Positions 7,650 to 16,345 of a stretch of 64,000 nt of DNA are shown here, piece by piece. Each line of letters begins with the position of its first letter. Position 1 is the stretch's first letter. The notes below the pieces were generated by a model, which did not search any database, was not told the DNA's origin, and saw nothing but the letters and a program-made list of their open reading frames with translations. The position numbers and the translations under genes are program-made. Origin of the DNA: Erythrobacter colymbi (GTDB lineage Bacteria; Pseudomonadota; Alphaproteobacteria; Sphingomonadales; Sphingomonadaceae); NCBI RefSeq assembly GCF_002155685.1, contig NZ_MUYK01000001.1, forward strand, positions 124,001 through 188,000, written 5' to 3'.

Positions 7650-8774
7650 TTACTTCACTTCGGAGGTTTCGCCCGCTTCGCCCGGGAGGGTGATGTTGCT
7701 GAAGGTCACTGTGCCGGTGCGGCCCTGGCGGATGATCTCCTGGAACTTGGTCTCGCGCTCGCGCAGCAGGGCGGCGACGCTCTGCGGGATGCGGAAGCTG
7801 GTCGCAACGCCGTTCGAGGTGATGTTCTGGTAGGTCGGCTCGCGCACGCCGCCTTCGATGTCGGCAATGTCGTGTTCGGCGATCACCGGCTCGGCGCCGC
7901 TGGTCGATGCGAGCAGGGAGGTGGTCTTCTCGTCGGCGAATTTGGCGAGGTGGGCGCGCAGGTCCTTCTCGAAATCGGGGAAGAAGAACGCGGCGTTTTC
8001 CTTATAGAGCTCAGCCACTTGCAGCTTCCCGCCCAGCTCCTGCGAGCCGCGCAGCGAGTTCACGAAATCGGCCGCGCCGCGCACCAGCAGGCGCGCGACA
8101 TTGTCGGCGTTGAAGGCCTCCTTCTGGAGCGAGGGGCCGCCGATCTCGCCGCGCCAGAAGCCGTACATCACCACCGGATCCTTCCAGTAGCGGTAGACGA
8201 TCTTCTCGCGGATATCGCGGGGGGAGAGCCTGATGCCCTCGACCGTGATGAAGCGCGCCTCGTCGAGGGGGACGCCGTCGACCAGGATCTCGCGAGGCTG
8301 GCGGATCGGCCAGGCGTTGGCGATCTGTTCGACCATCGCGACGTTGTGGAGGTTGATCCAGTAAGCGAGCTGCTCATTGCGGCTAAGTGACTGGATATCG
8401 ACGATATTCGCCGTGTTCTCGAGGTCCTTGCGATACTCGGTGAAGCTCGCGATCACATCGGAATCGAGGAAGCTGAACATCACCCGCGTGCCTTCGAGGC
8501 GGTAGCGCGAAACGTGGCCGTACTGGCGGCGCGTGCCGAAGCTCGGATCGGGGCGGGGCGCGCTTTCCCGCAGCGAGGGACCCATTGAAATCACGATGCT
8601 TTTCATCGCCTCGTCCCAGATCGAATAGTCGATCTTGTCGTTGCTCGGCTTGCCGGCCGGGGCGAAGGTCGCAAGGTCGGCCTCGCCCGGCTGGCTCTGG
8701 GCGAGCACCGGGGTAGCGGCGAGCAGCAGGCCCGAGGCCAGCAATGCGGAGCGGACAAGGGGGCGAAGCGACAT
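7650..8774 (-). CDS. Exported DUF547-domain protein (second of pair)
   Basis: The protein has 374 residues from the ATG at 8774, chosen because it begins a clean signal peptide (MSLRPLVRSALLASG to VLAQ). The open frame extends further upstream only through repetitive DNA. The domain blocks match the neighbouring paralogue: FTEYRKDLE, NEQLAYWINLHNVAMVEQI, DEARFITVEGI, YGFWRGEIGGPSL and a terminal NITLPGEAG. Its promoter region is unusual because it contains a parS-like palindrome 7 bp from the start codon and a 100-bp array of 11-bp repeats. It is probably periplasmic, with unknown function. Confidence 0.85.
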   Translation of the reverse strand: MSLRPLVRSALLASGLLLAATPVLAQSQPGEADLATFAPAGKPSNDKIDYSIWDEAMKSIVISMGPSLRESAPRPDPSFGTRRQYGHVSRYRLEGTRVMFSFLDSDVIASFTEYRKDLENTANIVDIQSLSRNEQLAYWINLHNVAMVEQIANAWPIRQPREILVDGVPLDEARFITVEGIRLSPRDIREKIVYRYWKDPVVMYGFWRGEIGGPSLQKEAFNADNVARLLVRGAADFVNSLRGSQELGGKLQVAELYKENAAFFFPDFEKDLRAHLAKFADEKTTSLLASTSGAEPVIAEHDIADIEGGVREPTYQNITSNGVATSFRIPQSVAALLRERETKFQEIIRQGRTGTVTFSNITLPGEAGETSEVK

Positions 8775-8780
8775 GGCTGA

Positions 8781-8796
8781 TGTTTCCCGTGAAACA
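8781..8796. promoter_or_regulatory. parS: ParB-binding parS-like site
   Basis: TGTTTCCCGTGAAACA matches the widely conserved parS palindrome (TGTTTCACGTGAAACA) at 15 of 16 positions. It sits in the 5' leader of the second DUF547 gene, 7 bp upstream of the ATG. Chromosomal ParB loads at such sites and spreads, organising the origin region for segregation. The match is long enough to be unlikely by chance in a window of this size. Confidence 0.7.
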
Positions 8797-8807
8797 ATCC
8801 CGATTTC

Positions 8808-8910
8808 GGGGTTCTGGTGGGGGTCTGATAGGGGTCTGGTGCGGGCTGGGCGGGGTCTGGAGGGGGTCGAGACGGGGTCTGGCTGCGATCTGGACGGGCC
8901 TGGCGGGGAC
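8808..8910. repeat. 11-bp-period degenerate tandem repeat, unit GGGGTCTGGNN
   Basis: About nine imperfect copies of GGGGTCTGG follow one another with the TCTG core recurring every 11 bp (near 8813, 8824, 8835, 8846, 8856, 8867, 8878, 8889 and 8899). The period is close to one helical turn, so the G-tracts fall on the same face of the DNA. The array begins 12 bp after the parS-like site and lies in the promoter region of the DUF547 gene. It is not a CRISPR, because the units are contiguous and without spacers. Confidence 0.7.
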
Positions 8911-9043
8911 CGTGCCGCCATCCAGATCGCACCGCCCTTGTAACACGGCGAGCGCGCATCGTGTTGTCCGCAATCGGCTTTCATCGGCGTTTGGTCGACG
9001 CGCCATGTCGCTCGCCGACAGGGATCACGTGGGCTGCCGCCGT

Positions 9044-9595
9044 CTATCTCGCCGTCAACAACCGCGAGAAGCACACCGCTGCGCTCTCCCCGTCTCCCTC
9101 GACATCGGCCGACCAGTCGCTGTCGGCCGCGTCCAGCGCATCGGCCGCCTCGCGGGCTTCGCCTGAGAGGCAGGCCCTGAGTTCGACCGAGCTGCGATCT
9201 TCGAGAACCCATTCGCCATCCGGCCCGCGTCTGGCGTGGACCAGCAGCGTGATGCCTTCGCGGTAGCGCGCGTGCTGGATCACGCGGTAGGCGCGCGTTC
9301 CGATTGCGGGATTGCCGGCGATCATCTCGACCGGCTCGAGCGTCAGGTCAAAAAAGCTGTATCCGAGACAGACATCGCCGGGCTCGCATCCCCCGGCATC
9401 GCCGCGGTCTTCCATGCCGATAACCCGGGCGAGGAAGATCGCATGGTCGGCTGCGGGATCGAGCCCATTTGCCTGCGCGGTATCACCGGCGGCGGCGGGC
9501 TCTGCCGCTGCCATCGCGGCGCATAGCAAAAGGGCGGAAGCGCCAAGCGCCCCCGCCCCGGTATGGCAAAGCAGCCGGACCGCGCGCGCGATCAC
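9044..9595 (-). CDS. Exported hypothetical protein coupled to infC
   Basis: The protein has 183 residues, starting at a GTG whose GTGA overlaps the infC stop codon, so it is likely translationally coupled. A hydrophobic signal sequence (about residues 10-33) is followed by a soluble domain. That domain has two Cys close together ([23 protein letters not shown]) and one or two more Cys near the C-terminus. I do not recognise the family. The Cys pairs suggest a disulfide-bonded periplasmic protein. No functional link with translation initiation is evident beyond the shared transcript. Confidence 0.75.
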   Translation of the reverse strand: MIARAVRLLCHTGAGALGASALLLCAAMAAAEPAAAGDTAQANGLDPAADHAIFLARVIGMEDRGDAGGCEPGDVCLGYSFFDLTLEPVEMIAGNPAIGTRAYRVIQHARYREGITLLVHARRGPDGEWVLEDRSSVELRACLSGEAREAADALDAADSDWSADVEGDGESAAVCFSRLLTAR

Positions 9596-10134
9596 TTGGG
9601 TGCGAGCACCATCAGCATCTGGCGCCCTTCCAGCCGCGGGAAGGCTTCGACCTTGGCGTATTCGGCGACATCGTCCTGCACCTGCTTGAGCAGATCCATG
9701 CCGAGGTGCTGGTGCGCCATTTCGCGGCCGCGGAAGCGCAGGGTGATCTTCACCTTGTCGCCGTTGTCGATGAACTTGTGCACGTTGCGCATCTTCACGT
9801 CATAATCATGCGTGTCGATGTTCGGACGCATCTTCACTTCCTTGATGTCCTGCGTCTTCTGCGTCTTGCGCGCGAGGTTCGCCTTTTTCTGCGCCTCGTA
9901 GCGATACTTGCCGACATCGAGGAACTTGCACACCGGCGGGTCCGCGTTGGGGGACACTTCGACGAGGTTCAGGCCCTTCTCGTTGGCCTGCTCGATGGCT
10001 TCGCGGGTGTACATCACGCCCAGGTTCTCGCCTTCATCGTCGATGACGCGGACCTTGGGGACGTTGATCATGTTATCAAACCGAGGGCCGCTTTTTACGG
10101 GCGGGGCCAACGAGCGCCGGGGTGGACGAGATAT
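9592..10134 (-). CDS. infC: Translation initiation factor IF-3, apparent AUA start
   Basis: IF-3 binds the 30S subunit and controls start-site fidelity. The conserved N-domain ([44 protein letters not shown]) and C-domain ([30 protein letters not shown]) are complete. The family-typical N-terminus [18 protein letters not shown] is in frame but lies upstream of the first ATG (10071). The codon in the start position is ATA (10134-10132), placed 8 nt after a good Shine-Dalgarno AGGAG (10147-10143). That gives 180 residues, the normal length. Rare start codons in infC are known to provide autoregulation by IF-3. Confidence 0.93.
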   Translation of the reverse strand: MSRPPRRSLAPPVKSGPRFDNMINVPKVRVIDDEGENLGVMYTREAIEQANEKGLNLVEVSPNADPPVCKFLDVGKYRYEAQKKANLARKTQKTQDIKEVKMRPNIDTHDYDVKMRNVHKFIDNGDKVKITLRFRGREMAHQHLGMDLLKQVQDDVAEYAKVEAFPRLEGRQMLMVLAPK

Positions 10135-10207
10135 GGGGTGTTCTCCTGTGGTAGCTTCGTGCTGGCGGCTATGTAGTGCGAAACAAGGCGGAGCGCCAGA
10201 TGGAGTC

Positions 10208-10651
10208 TTACGGGGCGCGGTAAAGGTGTACGCCCCATGATGCCTCGGGGAAATCGACCAGACCAAGGCCTGCCACGCGGGGCAGCAGCCACAGGGCGAA
10301 GGTGACGAACGCGGCGCCGAAGATCACGAAGGCGAGGCTGATCGGCCAAGGCGGCCGCCGTTCGGATCCGGCCAGCAGCAAGCCGACCGCCACGCCGCCG
10401 AGAAGCGCGGTGCTGCGCCACAGGGCCGCGAGCGTGAAGGTGTCGCCGAAAATCTGCCCGGTGGCGATCGCAAGCACGGCGTAGGCAATGGCCAGCACCG
10501 GAAGGCCCGCAGCGAGCCATGCCCGAACGACCGGACGGCCATCGCGCAGCGGGAGCACGACCCCGAAGACGATCGGGACCGCGATCCAGATCGCCAGGTG
10601 CCAGACGGTCAGCGTGTCCCAGACGTAGAGCAGCGGGACAAACCGGTTCAC
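10208..10651 (-). CDS. Four-helix hypothetical membrane protein
   Basis: The protein has 147 residues. The GTG at 10651 overlaps the stop of the upstream phosphoesterase gene (GTGA), indicating coupling. Four hydrophobic segments are visible (about residues 15-32, 45-67, 75-92 and 103-128), with short polar loops including ERRPP. There are no recognised motifs. The shared transcript with the PdeM-like gene is the only functional hint. An ATG 5 codons upstream is an alternative start. Confidence 0.7.
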   Translation of the reverse strand: MNRFVPLLYVWDTLTVWHLAIWIAVPIVFGVVLPLRDGRPVVRAWLAAGLPVLAIAYAVLAIATGQIFGDTFTLAALWRSTALLGGVAVGLLLAGSERRPPWPISLAFVIFGAAFVTFALWLLPRVAGLGLVDFPEASWGVHLYRAP

Positions 10652-11367
10652 GCCGCCGCCTGCCACAGCGGGAAGCGCGCGATGCGGCCCGCGGCGGGCA
10701 TGAGCGCCTCGATCCGGGCGGCCGGTTGCAGCGCTCCGAGGATTTCGGGGTGGCCTGCGTCGAGCCCGCCGGTGAGGGTGCCGAAGGCGGGGAGGATCAT
10801 CCGCTCGGCCCCGCCCTTGCTGCGGCCCAGAACCGCGCCCAAAACCGCGCAGGGCCGGGCGATGTGGCGGTTCCTCACGTTCACGCGCAGCTTGGGGTGA
10901 TAGTGGCCCGACAGCTCGGGCGCGGTCTCTCCGGCGCGGGCTTCGTGGCGCAGGATCACGCCGCCCAGTTCGAGCTCGGGAACGATCGTCCCGCCGAAGC
11001 CCTTGGGGAGCGCCTCGTCATGGTTGCCGGTGATCCACACCCAGTCCAATGCGCGGGTCAGGGCTTCGAGCATGCCGGTCGAATGCGCATCGAGTCGCAG
11101 CGCGCCGGCGTCATCGTGGAAATTGTCGCCCAGCGTGATGACCCGCCGTGCGCCCGTTGCCTTCACCGCGTCGGCCAGCCGTTCGAGCGTGTCGCGGCTG
11201 TCATAGGGCGGGAGCATTGACCCGCGGGCGGCAAACCAGCTGGCTTTCTCGAGGTGCAGGTCCGCGACCAGCAGCGCGCGTTCCGCCGGCCAGTAGAGCG
11301 CGCGCCCGCTGCCGAGCGCAAGCTCGTGTCCGGCGAAGGGGAAGGGGGCGAACATAGCGCGAACCAT
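10648..11367 (-). CDS. pdeM: PdeM-type ligase-associated metallophosphoesterase
   Basis: The protein has 239 residues. The calcineurin-like metal-binding motifs appear in order: DLHLEK, GDNFHDD, GNHDE, HEAR and SGHYHP. This pattern matches the PdeM family of small phosphoesterases described as associated with DNA-ligase/DNA-repair clusters. Here no ligase or helicase gene is adjacent, so the repair role is family knowledge only. The start was chosen at the ATG at 11367 behind GAGGAAGGG; an ATG four codons later is possible. The downstream membrane-protein gene overlaps its stop. It is divergent from hemF. Confidence 0.85.
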   Translation of the reverse strand: MVRAMFAPFPFAGHELALGSGRALYWPAERALLVADLHLEKASWFAARGSMLPPYDSRDTLERLADAVKATGARRVITLGDNFHDDAGALRLDAHSTGMLEALTRALDWVWITGNHDEALPKGFGGTIVPELELGGVILRHEARAGETAPELSGHYHPKLRVNVRNRHIARPCAVLGAVLGRSKGGAERMILPAFGTLTGGLDAGHPEILGALQPAARIEALMPAAGRIARFPLWQAAA

Positions 11368-11479
11368 GCCCTTCCTCTGCCGCCAAATCCGGCGCTTGGC
11401 AACCGCGCGGGCGGGCCAAAGCACACTTGTGCGCCGCGCGCCTTGCCCTATGGTGCGCGAGACTGACGGACGGGGATGT

Positions 11480-12337
11480 ATGACGGACTGGACACCTTAC
11501 ACGGATCGCGCGCGCACGTGGTTCGAAGCCTTGCGCGACGATATCTGCGCCGAATTCGAGAGCATCGAGCGCGAGGCGGGCTCGGATGCCGCCTTCCAGT
11601 ACACCCCCTGGAACCGCGAGGAAGAGGGCAATCCCGATCCCGGCGGCGGGGTGCAGGGCTTGATGAAGGGCAAGGTGTTCGAGAAGGTCGGCGTCAACGT
11701 TTCGACCGTGCGCGGCAGCTTCGCCAAGGAATTCGCCGGATCGATCAACGGGGCGAGCGCGGAGAACCCCGGCTTCGTGGCGACCGGCATCAGTCTGGTG
11801 GCGCATATGGCGAACCCGCACGTGCCCGCGGTGCACATGAACACCCGCTTCCTCACCACCACCAAGGCGTGGTTCGGCGGGGGCGCGGATTTGAACCCGC
11901 CGCTGCCCTATGACGAGGACACCGCGCAGTTCCACGATGCGATGCGCGCGGCGTGCGAGCCGCACAACGCAACCTATTACGAGCGCTATTCCAAGTGGGC
12001 GGAGGAGTATTTCTACATCCCCCACCGCAAGGTCCATCGCGGCGTCGGCGGGCTGTTCTGCGACCATCTCGAATGCCCCGATGATGCCGCCTGGGAGCGC
12101 AACTTCGCCTTCATCCAGGACATCGGCAAGCAGTTCCTCAGCGTGTTTCCCGCGATCGTGAGGAAGCGGATGCACAGCGCCTTCACGCCGGAGGACGAAG
12201 CGCAGATGTTCGAATACCGGGGCCGCTACGCCGAGTTCAACCTCGTCTACGACCGCGGCACGATCTTCGGTCTCAAGACCGGGGGCAATATCGACGCGAT
12301 CCTGATGAGCCTGCCGCCCAGAGCCACATGGTCATAA
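11480..12337 (+). CDS. hemF: Aerobic coproporphyrinogen III oxidase
   Basis: The protein has 285 residues. HemF decarboxylates coproporphyrinogen III to protoporphyrinogen IX with oxygen in haem biosynthesis. Signature blocks are clear: WNREEEGNPDPGGGVQGLMKG, VHMNTRF, WFGGGADLNPP, YYERYSKWAEEYFYIPHR, FCDHLE and EYRGRYAEFNLVYDRGTIFGLKTGGN, ending LMSLPP. The ATG at 11480 gives the expected N-terminus, and upstream in-frame ATGs give no extra conservation. The gene is complete and similar in length to other bacterial HemF proteins. Confidence 0.97.
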   Translation: MTDWTPYTDRARTWFEALRDDICAEFESIEREAGSDAAFQYTPWNREEEGNPDPGGGVQGLMKGKVFEKVGVNVSTVRGSFAKEFAGSINGASAENPGFVATGISLVAHMANPHVPAVHMNTRFLTTTKAWFGGGADLNPPLPYDEDTAQFHDAMRAACEPHNATYYERYSKWAEEYFYIPHRKVHRGVGGLFCDHLECPDDAAWERNFAFIQDIGKQFLSVFPAIVRKRMHSAFTPEDEAQMFEYRGRYAEFNLVYDRGTIFGLKTGGNIDAILMSLPPRATWS

Positions 12338-12378
12338 CGCGCGACATGGTCATAAGGGCCGAGAGGGGGAATAAACCG

Positions 12379-12756
12379 ATGAAACATGCCATTGCCGCCA
12401 TCGCCGCCACTGCGCTGCTCGCCGCCGTGCCCGCCCGTGCGGCCGAGCCGCGCGAGAGCGCGTCGCACGAAACCAAGCTCACCTGCGTCATCTACAACGC
12501 CCTGCTCGTCAGCATTTACGACGGTGACGGGGAGGACGATCCCACCCGCAAGGCCGCGCAGGAAAACGGCGAGCGCTGGAGCGAGGTGCTGCTGGTCGAT
12601 GCCGGGGGCGACGAGGCCAAGGTGATGAGCGAGGTCAACCAGCGCCTCGATGCCGTGATGGCCGGGCTGGGCGGGGGCACCGAGGAGGAGCAGATGACGT
12701 TCCTCATCCAGAAGCTCGAGGCCATGCAGAAGGTGTGCGAGCCCTACGATACATGA
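12379..12756 (+). CDS. Small exported hypothetical protein
   Basis: The protein has 125 residues, and the ATG at 12379 lies behind a purine-rich GAGAGGGGGA. A signal peptide (MKHAIAAIAATALLAAV to ARAA) is followed by an acidic domain with two Cys (one in KLTCVIYN, one in VCEPYD) that may form a disulfide. The family is unknown to me. It starts 41 bp after hemF and may be co-transcribed with it, and it ends 81 bp before rel. Confidence 0.75.
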   Translation: MKHAIAAIAATALLAAVPARAAEPRESASHETKLTCVIYNALLVSIYDGDGEDDPTRKAAQENGERWSEVLLVDAGGDEAKVMSEVNQRLDAVMAGLGGGTEEEQMTFLIQKLEAMQKVCEPYDT

Positions 12757-12837
12757 GCCTTGCCCGCCTCGTGAAATTCCGCAGCGCAGCACATTGCCCC
12801 TTGCCGACGGGCCTGCCCGACTGCACATCATAGCGTG

Positions 12838-14928
12838 ATGCTGCGCCAGTACGAACTCGTCGAGAAGGTCCTCGATTACGACCCCGACGCCGACGAGGCG
12901 ATGCTCAACCGCGCCTATGTCTACACCGTGCAGAAGCACGGCAGCCAGAAGCGCGCGAGCGGCGATCCCTATTTCTCGCACCCGGTCGAGGTCGCGGGGC
13001 TGATGACCGACCTGAAGCTCGACCAGGCGACCATCATCACCGCGCTGCTCCACGACACGGTCGAGGATACGCTCGCCACGATCGACGACATCGAGGCCCA
13101 TTTCGGTCCCGAGGTCGCGCGGCTGGTCGACGGGGTGACCAAGCTCTCCAAGATCGAGGCCATGCCCGAGAACGAGCGCGCGGCGGAAAACCTGCGCAAG
13201 TTCCTGCTCGCCATGTCCGAGGACATCCGCGTGCTGCTGGTCAAGCTCGCCGACCGCCTGCACAACATGCGCACGCTGCACTTCATCAAGAACCCCGAGA
13301 AGCGCCAGCGCATCGCGCGCGAGACGATGGATATCTACGCCCCCCTCGCCGAGCGGGTGGGGATGTACGAATACATGCACGAGATGCAGGCGCTGGCCTT
13401 CCGCGAGCTTGAGCCCGAGGCCCACGCCACCATCACCGGCCGGCTCGAACAGCTGCGTTCGCAGGACGGCGGGCAGGTCGATGCGATCGCGCTCACCATC
13501 AAGCAGCGCCTCGCCGAAGCGGGTCTCAAGGTCGAGGTCTACGGACGCGAGAAGCACCCCTATTCGATCTGGCACAAGATGGCCGAACGCCATGTCAGCT
13601 TCGAGCAGGTGACCGACATCATGGCCTTCCGCGTCCTCACCGACACCGAGGAGGACTGCTACCGCGCCCTGGGCGTGCTCCACACCACCTGGCAGTTCCT
13701 GCCCGGGCGGTTCAAGGACTACATCTCGACGCCCAAGTCGAACGGCTACCGCTCGCTGCACACCTCGCTGATGTACGAGAATTCGATGCGCGTGGAGGTG
13801 CAGATCCGCACCCGCGACATGCATCGCACCAACGAATTCGGCCTCGCCGCGCACTGGGCCTACAAGCAGGGCGACAAACCCGATGGCGAGGTGGGCTGGC
13901 TGCGCGACCTGATCGAGATCGTCGATGCCAGCCACGATGCCGAGGAACTGCTCGAGCACACGCGCATGGCGATCTATCAGGATCGCATCTTCGCCTTCAC
14001 CCCCAAGGGCGCCCTGTTCCAGCTGCCCAAGGGCGCGACCGCAGTCGACTTCGCCTTCGCGGTCCACACCAATCTCGGCCTCCAGACCGCCGGCGTGAAG
14101 ATCAACGGCCGCCACATGCCGCTGCGCACCCCGCTGGCGAATGGCGATGTGGTCGAGATCATCAAGAACCCCCACGCCAGCCCGCAGCTGTCATGGCTGG
14201 CCTTCGTCGTCACCGGCAAGGCGCGCGCTGCCGTGCGCCGTGCGGTGCGGATGAAGGAGCGCGCCGAGGTCGCCGCCATCGGCTCCAAGCTGTTCGACGA
14301 AATCTCCGCCCGCGTCCCCGCCCGCATCGGCAAAAAGGCGATCCGCGCCGCGGTCGAGCGCCTCGGCATGGAGGAGCCCGACGACCTCATGTACGCCATC
14401 GGCGCGGCCAAGATTTCCGACCGCGAGGTGATGGAGGCACTCGTCCCCGGCTGCACGGCGGGCATCGAGGAAGACGAGCACTGGGAACGCCGCGAGCGCG
14501 CAATCTCGATCCGCGGCCTTACGCCGGGCGTCGCCTTCGAGCTCGCCCCCTGCTGCCACCCGGTCCCGGGCGACCGCATCGTCGGCATCCGCCGCAAGGG
14601 CGAACCCGTGCTGGTCCACGCGATCGACTGCCTCGAACTGGCGAGCGGGGTCGATAGCGACTGGATCGACCTTGCCTGGGGCAACCAGTCATCCGGGGCG
14701 ACCGGCCAGCTTTCGGTGACGATCTACGACCGGCTCGGCACGCTTGCCGAAATGGCGGGCATCTTCGCGCAGAACAAGGCCAACATCATCACCCTGATGC
14801 AGGCCCATATCGACCACCCCTTCGTCACCTATGACGTCGAGGTCGAGGTCGAGGATGTCAGCCACTTGAACCGCATCGTCTCGGCCCTGCGCGCGAGCGA
14901 CGCCGTGGCACAGGCGGAACGGCAGTAG
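12838..14928 (+). CDS. rel: Bifunctional (p)ppGpp synthetase/hydrolase
   Basis: The protein has 696 residues. Domains in order: an HD hydrolase domain (ALLHDTVED, residues 70-78), a synthetase domain (GREKHPYSIWHKM, DIMAFRVL, STPKSNGYRSLHTSL), a TGS domain (near 390-450, FTPKGALFQLPKGATAVDFAF), a helical/zinc-finger-like region with ELAPCCHPVPGD, and a C-terminal ACT domain (about 625-696). The synthetase contains RFKD, the RxKD form seen in bifunctional enzymes rather than monofunctional RelA. It controls the stringent response. The ATG at 12838 is preferred over the GTG one codon earlier. It is the single Rel/Spo homologue visible here. Confidence 0.97.
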   Translation: MLRQYELVEKVLDYDPDADEAMLNRAYVYTVQKHGSQKRASGDPYFSHPVEVAGLMTDLKLDQATIITALLHDTVEDTLATIDDIEAHFGPEVARLVDGVTKLSKIEAMPENERAAENLRKFLLAMSEDIRVLLVKLADRLHNMRTLHFIKNPEKRQRIARETMDIYAPLAERVGMYEYMHEMQALAFRELEPEAHATITGRLEQLRSQDGGQVDAIALTIKQRLAEAGLKVEVYGREKHPYSIWHKMAERHVSFEQVTDIMAFRVLTDTEEDCYRALGVLHTTWQFLPGRFKDYISTPKSNGYRSLHTSLMYENSMRVEVQIRTRDMHRTNEFGLAAHWAYKQGDKPDGEVGWLRDLIEIVDASHDAEELLEHTRMAIYQDRIFAFTPKGALFQLPKGATAVDFAFAVHTNLGLQTAGVKINGRHMPLRTPLANGDVVEIIKNPHASPQLSWLAFVVTGKARAAVRRAVRMKERAEVAAIGSKLFDEISARVPARIGKKAIRAAVERLGMEEPDDLMYAIGAAKISDREVMEALVPGCTAGIEEDEHWERRERAISIRGLTPGVAFELAPCCHPVPGDRIVGIRRKGEPVLVHAIDCLELASGVDSDWIDLAWGNQSSGATGQLSVTIYDRLGTLAEMAGIFAQNKANIITLMQAHIDHPFVTYDVEVEVEDVSHLNRIVSALRASDAVAQAERQ

Positions 14929-15259
14929 TTCCCCCCCTCCCGCCTGCGGGAGGGGCCGGGGGTGGGCCCTTTGGACCGCGCAGCGACTGCCGAGAAAGCT
15001 ACGCGGCTTCGCCGCGGGGTTTCTCGCAGAGATCGCAGAGGAAAGAGAGGCGCAGATATGTCGCGCCTGCGGCAAAGCCGCATTCCACCTCGGAGGGTGC
15101 GACAAGCCGGACCGTAGCATTTCGTAGAGATGCCTTCGGCACAGGGCGACCCCTCCGCGCCTCCCCCTTTCTTCTCCGCGCCTCTGCGAGAAACCCCGCG
15201 GCGTAGCCGCGTAACCTTCCTCCGTGGTCTCCGTTCCTCTGCGATCTCTGCGCGAACCC
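14929..15259. repeat. Gene-free intergenic repeat region with REP-like palindrome and long inverted repeats
   Basis: This 331-bp gap holds no gene. A perfect palindrome CCCCTCCCG-cctg-CGGGAGGGG (14934-14955) follows the rel stop and may terminate it. It is of a type common between genes in sphingomonads. A 30-bp arm at 15002-15031 is repeated in inverted orientation at 15182-15211 with one mismatch. A second 19-bp arm at 15025-15043 is inverted at 15234-15252. The arms interleave rather than nest, so this is a mosaic of dispersed repeats rather than one hairpin. Confidence 0.75.
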
Positions 15260-16345
15260 TTACGAGGCGCGCCGCACCGGCACCTTGATGTTGCACACGT
15301 CCGCGCCGCCTGCGGGCACGATGAAGAACGGATCGCGGCGGTTGGCGATGGCTTCGGCGTAGCGGGCGAAGGTGGCGCTTTCGGTGGAGAGGTATTCGAA
15401 CTTGAGTTGCTCGCCTGCTGGAAGGTCACTCGCCACCCGCACGGTCAGGATCGGGGTGCGCTTGCCCGCTTCCTCGGCGGTATAGAACCCCAGCGCCCCC
15501 GACCCGCGCGGCAGCGAGGAGAGGTGCTGCATCCCCTCGATCACCCGGCCCACCAGCGCGATGTTGCGGTCGAGATGGCGCGGCGCATGGCCGATGACGG
15601 TGTAGAGCTCCGCGCCCGAGCCGGTGTCGGGGGAGTAGTTCCGCCCGACGCCGACCATGCCGTAGCAGTGGATGGGCCACCACGGAGCGTCTGCGCTCTG
15701 CCCCTCGTTCGCAAGTGGCCAGCCCATGAGGACTTCGACCCACTCTGCGTAAGAATCGCGCTGATGCCAACCGGCGAACGTGGCGCGGGTCTGCGTGCCT
15801 CTTACGTCCGGTGCCCTGTTGTGAAATGACACGTCGGTGTTGTGCGTCCAGTCCACATCGGCATAGCCGGCTCGGGTCTGGTCGTTAATGGCTTCACCGT
15901 TAAATGCCAGTGTGACGTCGATCGTGCTTGCGACATACTCCGCCTCCCCCATCACCTTCAGCCCCTCGGGCAGCGGCTTCGGCTTCCCCTTCGCCTCGGG
16001 GTTGTCGTAATTGGGATCGCCCCACTGGGTGACGTAATTGTCCTGCACCCGGTTGACCGAGATGCCGTCATACCACTTGGCGCGGGCGAAGAGCCGGATG
16101 TTGTGGACCCAGCCTTGCGAGAAGGGGGAGGGCATGAGCTGGATCACCACCTGCCGCGGCTTGCCGTCCGCATCGGGCGCGAGGGTCATCACCAGCAGGT
16201 CTTCCGCCGGAATCGCCACCCAGTCGCTCTTGGGCGCGGCGGCAACGATCTCGGACGGGGCAGGCGCCCCCTTGGGCTCGTCCTGTGCAGAAAGCGGCAA
16301 GGCAAGGGCTAGCGCGGCGGTGGCGGCGAGGCGTGCGGTTCTCAT
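15260..16345 (-). CDS. Exported cyclophilin-type peptidyl-prolyl isomerase
   Basis: The protein has 361 residues and a signal peptide (MRTARLAATAALALALPLSAQ). The body contains a divergent cyclophilin domain: LMPSPFSQGWVHNIRLFARAKWYDGISVNRVQDNYVTQWGDP, and later the region around HCYGMVGVGR, with TVIGHAPRHLDRNIALVGRVIEGMQHLSSLPRG. Cyclophilins catalyse proline isomerisation during folding, here in the periplasm. The spacing between core motifs is larger than in a minimal cyclophilin because of an insertion of about 100 residues. The long open frame upstream of the chosen ATG crosses the tRNA gene and is not coding. Confidence 0.85.
   Translation of the reverse strand: MRTARLAATAALALALPLSAQDEPKGAPAPSEIVAAAPKSDWVAIPAEDLLVMTLAPDADGKPRQVVIQLMPSPFSQGWVHNIRLFARAKWYDGISVNRVQDNYVTQWGDPNYDNPEAKGKPKPLPEGLKVMGEAEYVASTIDVTLAFNGEAINDQTRAGYADVDWTHNTDVSFHNRAPDVRGTQTRATFAGWHQRDSYAEWVEVLMGWPLANEGQSADAPWWPIHCYGMVGVGRNYSPDTGSGAELYTVIGHAPRHLDRNIALVGRVIEGMQHLSSLPRGSGALGFYTAEEAGKRTPILTVRVASDLPAGEQLKFEYLSTESATFARYAEAIANRRDPFFIVPAGGADVCNIKVPVRRAS

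Noticed and set aside
8808..8910. CRISPR array
   Set aside because: Repeat units of 11 bp are contiguous and degenerate, without spacers, and no cas genes are present.
8775..9212. Upstream extension of the second DUF547 frame
   Set aside because: The extension translates the parS-like site and the 11-bp repeats, and the signal peptide begins only at 8774.
12328..12378. Earlier ATG starts for the exported protein after hemF
   Set aside because: They would put a polar charged stretch before the signal peptide. The ATG at 12379 has the better upstream purine run.
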